From JANPCX01 sp966211815 (lineage in GTDB: Bacteria > Pseudomonadota > Gammaproteobacteria > Burkholderiales > Burkholderiaceae_C), in the NCBI GenBank assembly GCA_966211815.1, contig CBIHOD010000134.1, positions 1-5,427 on the forward strand: 5,427 nucleotides of DNA, read 5' to 3'. Of this stretch, positions 5,299-5,427 are shown piece after piece. The notes under the pieces were generated by a model, which saw only the letters and a program-made list of their open reading frames with translations, did not search any database and was not told where the DNA came from. The position numbers were made by a program, and so were the translations under genes. Positions within the stretch are counted from its first letter, which is position 1, and each line of letters begins with the position of its first letter.

Positions 5299-5427
5299 GC
5301 GCTCCGATCCAAGAGGAAGAAATTCAGAGCGCGCCGCCGTGGCAGCGCGCCGGCGAACTGCTGATGGCGGCCTGCCTGGGGGCGATGGCCCTGCTGGTGT
5401 TCGCCAACGTCGTGCTGCGCTACGGCT
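5295..5427 (+). CDS. TRAP transporter small permease (DctQ-like), 5' part
   Basis: Only the first 44 codons are in the window. The frame starts MSAPIQEEEIQSAPP, an acidic cytoplasmic lead, followed by one hydrophobic segment at about residues 22-41 ending in FANVVLRYG. A first membrane helix ending in an (A/T)NVVLRY-type motif is a hallmark of the four-helix DctQ subunit of tripartite ATP-independent periplasmic transporters. These sit in the inner membrane and work with a large permease (DctM) and a periplasmic binding protein (DctP) to import organic and sugar acids using a sodium gradient. DctM and probably DctP should follow to the right. The overlap with the kinase gene ties transport to catabolism in one operon. 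Fusion to DctM cannot be excluded because the gene is cut. Confidence 0.82.
   Translation, partial: MSAPIQEEEIQSAPPWQRAGELLMAACLGAMALLVFANVVLRYG

Overview
The window is GC-rich throughout and looks like the chromosome of a betaproteobacterium, most likely in or near the Comamonadaceae/Burkholderiales. The grounds are AlaC- and UreD-type proteins that read like those of this group, a GntR/FCD regulator beside a TRAP transporter operon, and intergenic hairpins with the CTTCGACAAGCTCAG core that I recall from many Burkholderiales genomes. I cannot name the genus from the sequence alone.

Layout, left to right. Positions 1-215 hold two near-identical copies of a roughly 95 bp hairpin-forming repeat, lying beyond the 3' end of the first gene. 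Three genes follow on the minus strand: an intact alanine aminotransferase (alaC, 1472 down to 252), an intact urease accessory gene (ureD, 2459 down to 1611) and a GntR/FCD-family repressor (3178 down to 2519). A short AT-rich divergent region (3179-3261) carries a perfect 18 bp palindrome, the likely operator. To its right a plus-strand operon begins: a CtBP-like D-2-hydroxyacid dehydrogenase (3262-4224), a PfkB-family sugar-acid kinase of the KdgK/KguK type (4360-5298) and the start of a TRAP transporter small permease (from 5295, cut by the window end). A 135 bp gap between dehydrogenase and kinase contains a possible 35-codon ORF coupled to the kinase start.

How the genes fit together. 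The GntR protein, the palindrome and the dehydrogenase-kinase-TRAP operon form a coherent substrate-inducible module. The inferred sequence of events is uptake of a (keto) sugar acid by the TRAP system, phosphorylation by the PfkB kinase, and a redox step by the dehydrogenase. The exact substrate is not determined; 2-keto-3-deoxygluconate and 2-ketogluconate-type pathways both fit. alaC is a housekeeping gene with its own plausible promoter. ureD is out of place, because no other urease gene flanks it on either side within the window.

I found no CRISPR, tRNA, rRNA, transposase or clearly new system. The points most worth a second look are the orphan ureD, the sugar-acid module with its operator, and the tandem hairpin repeats.
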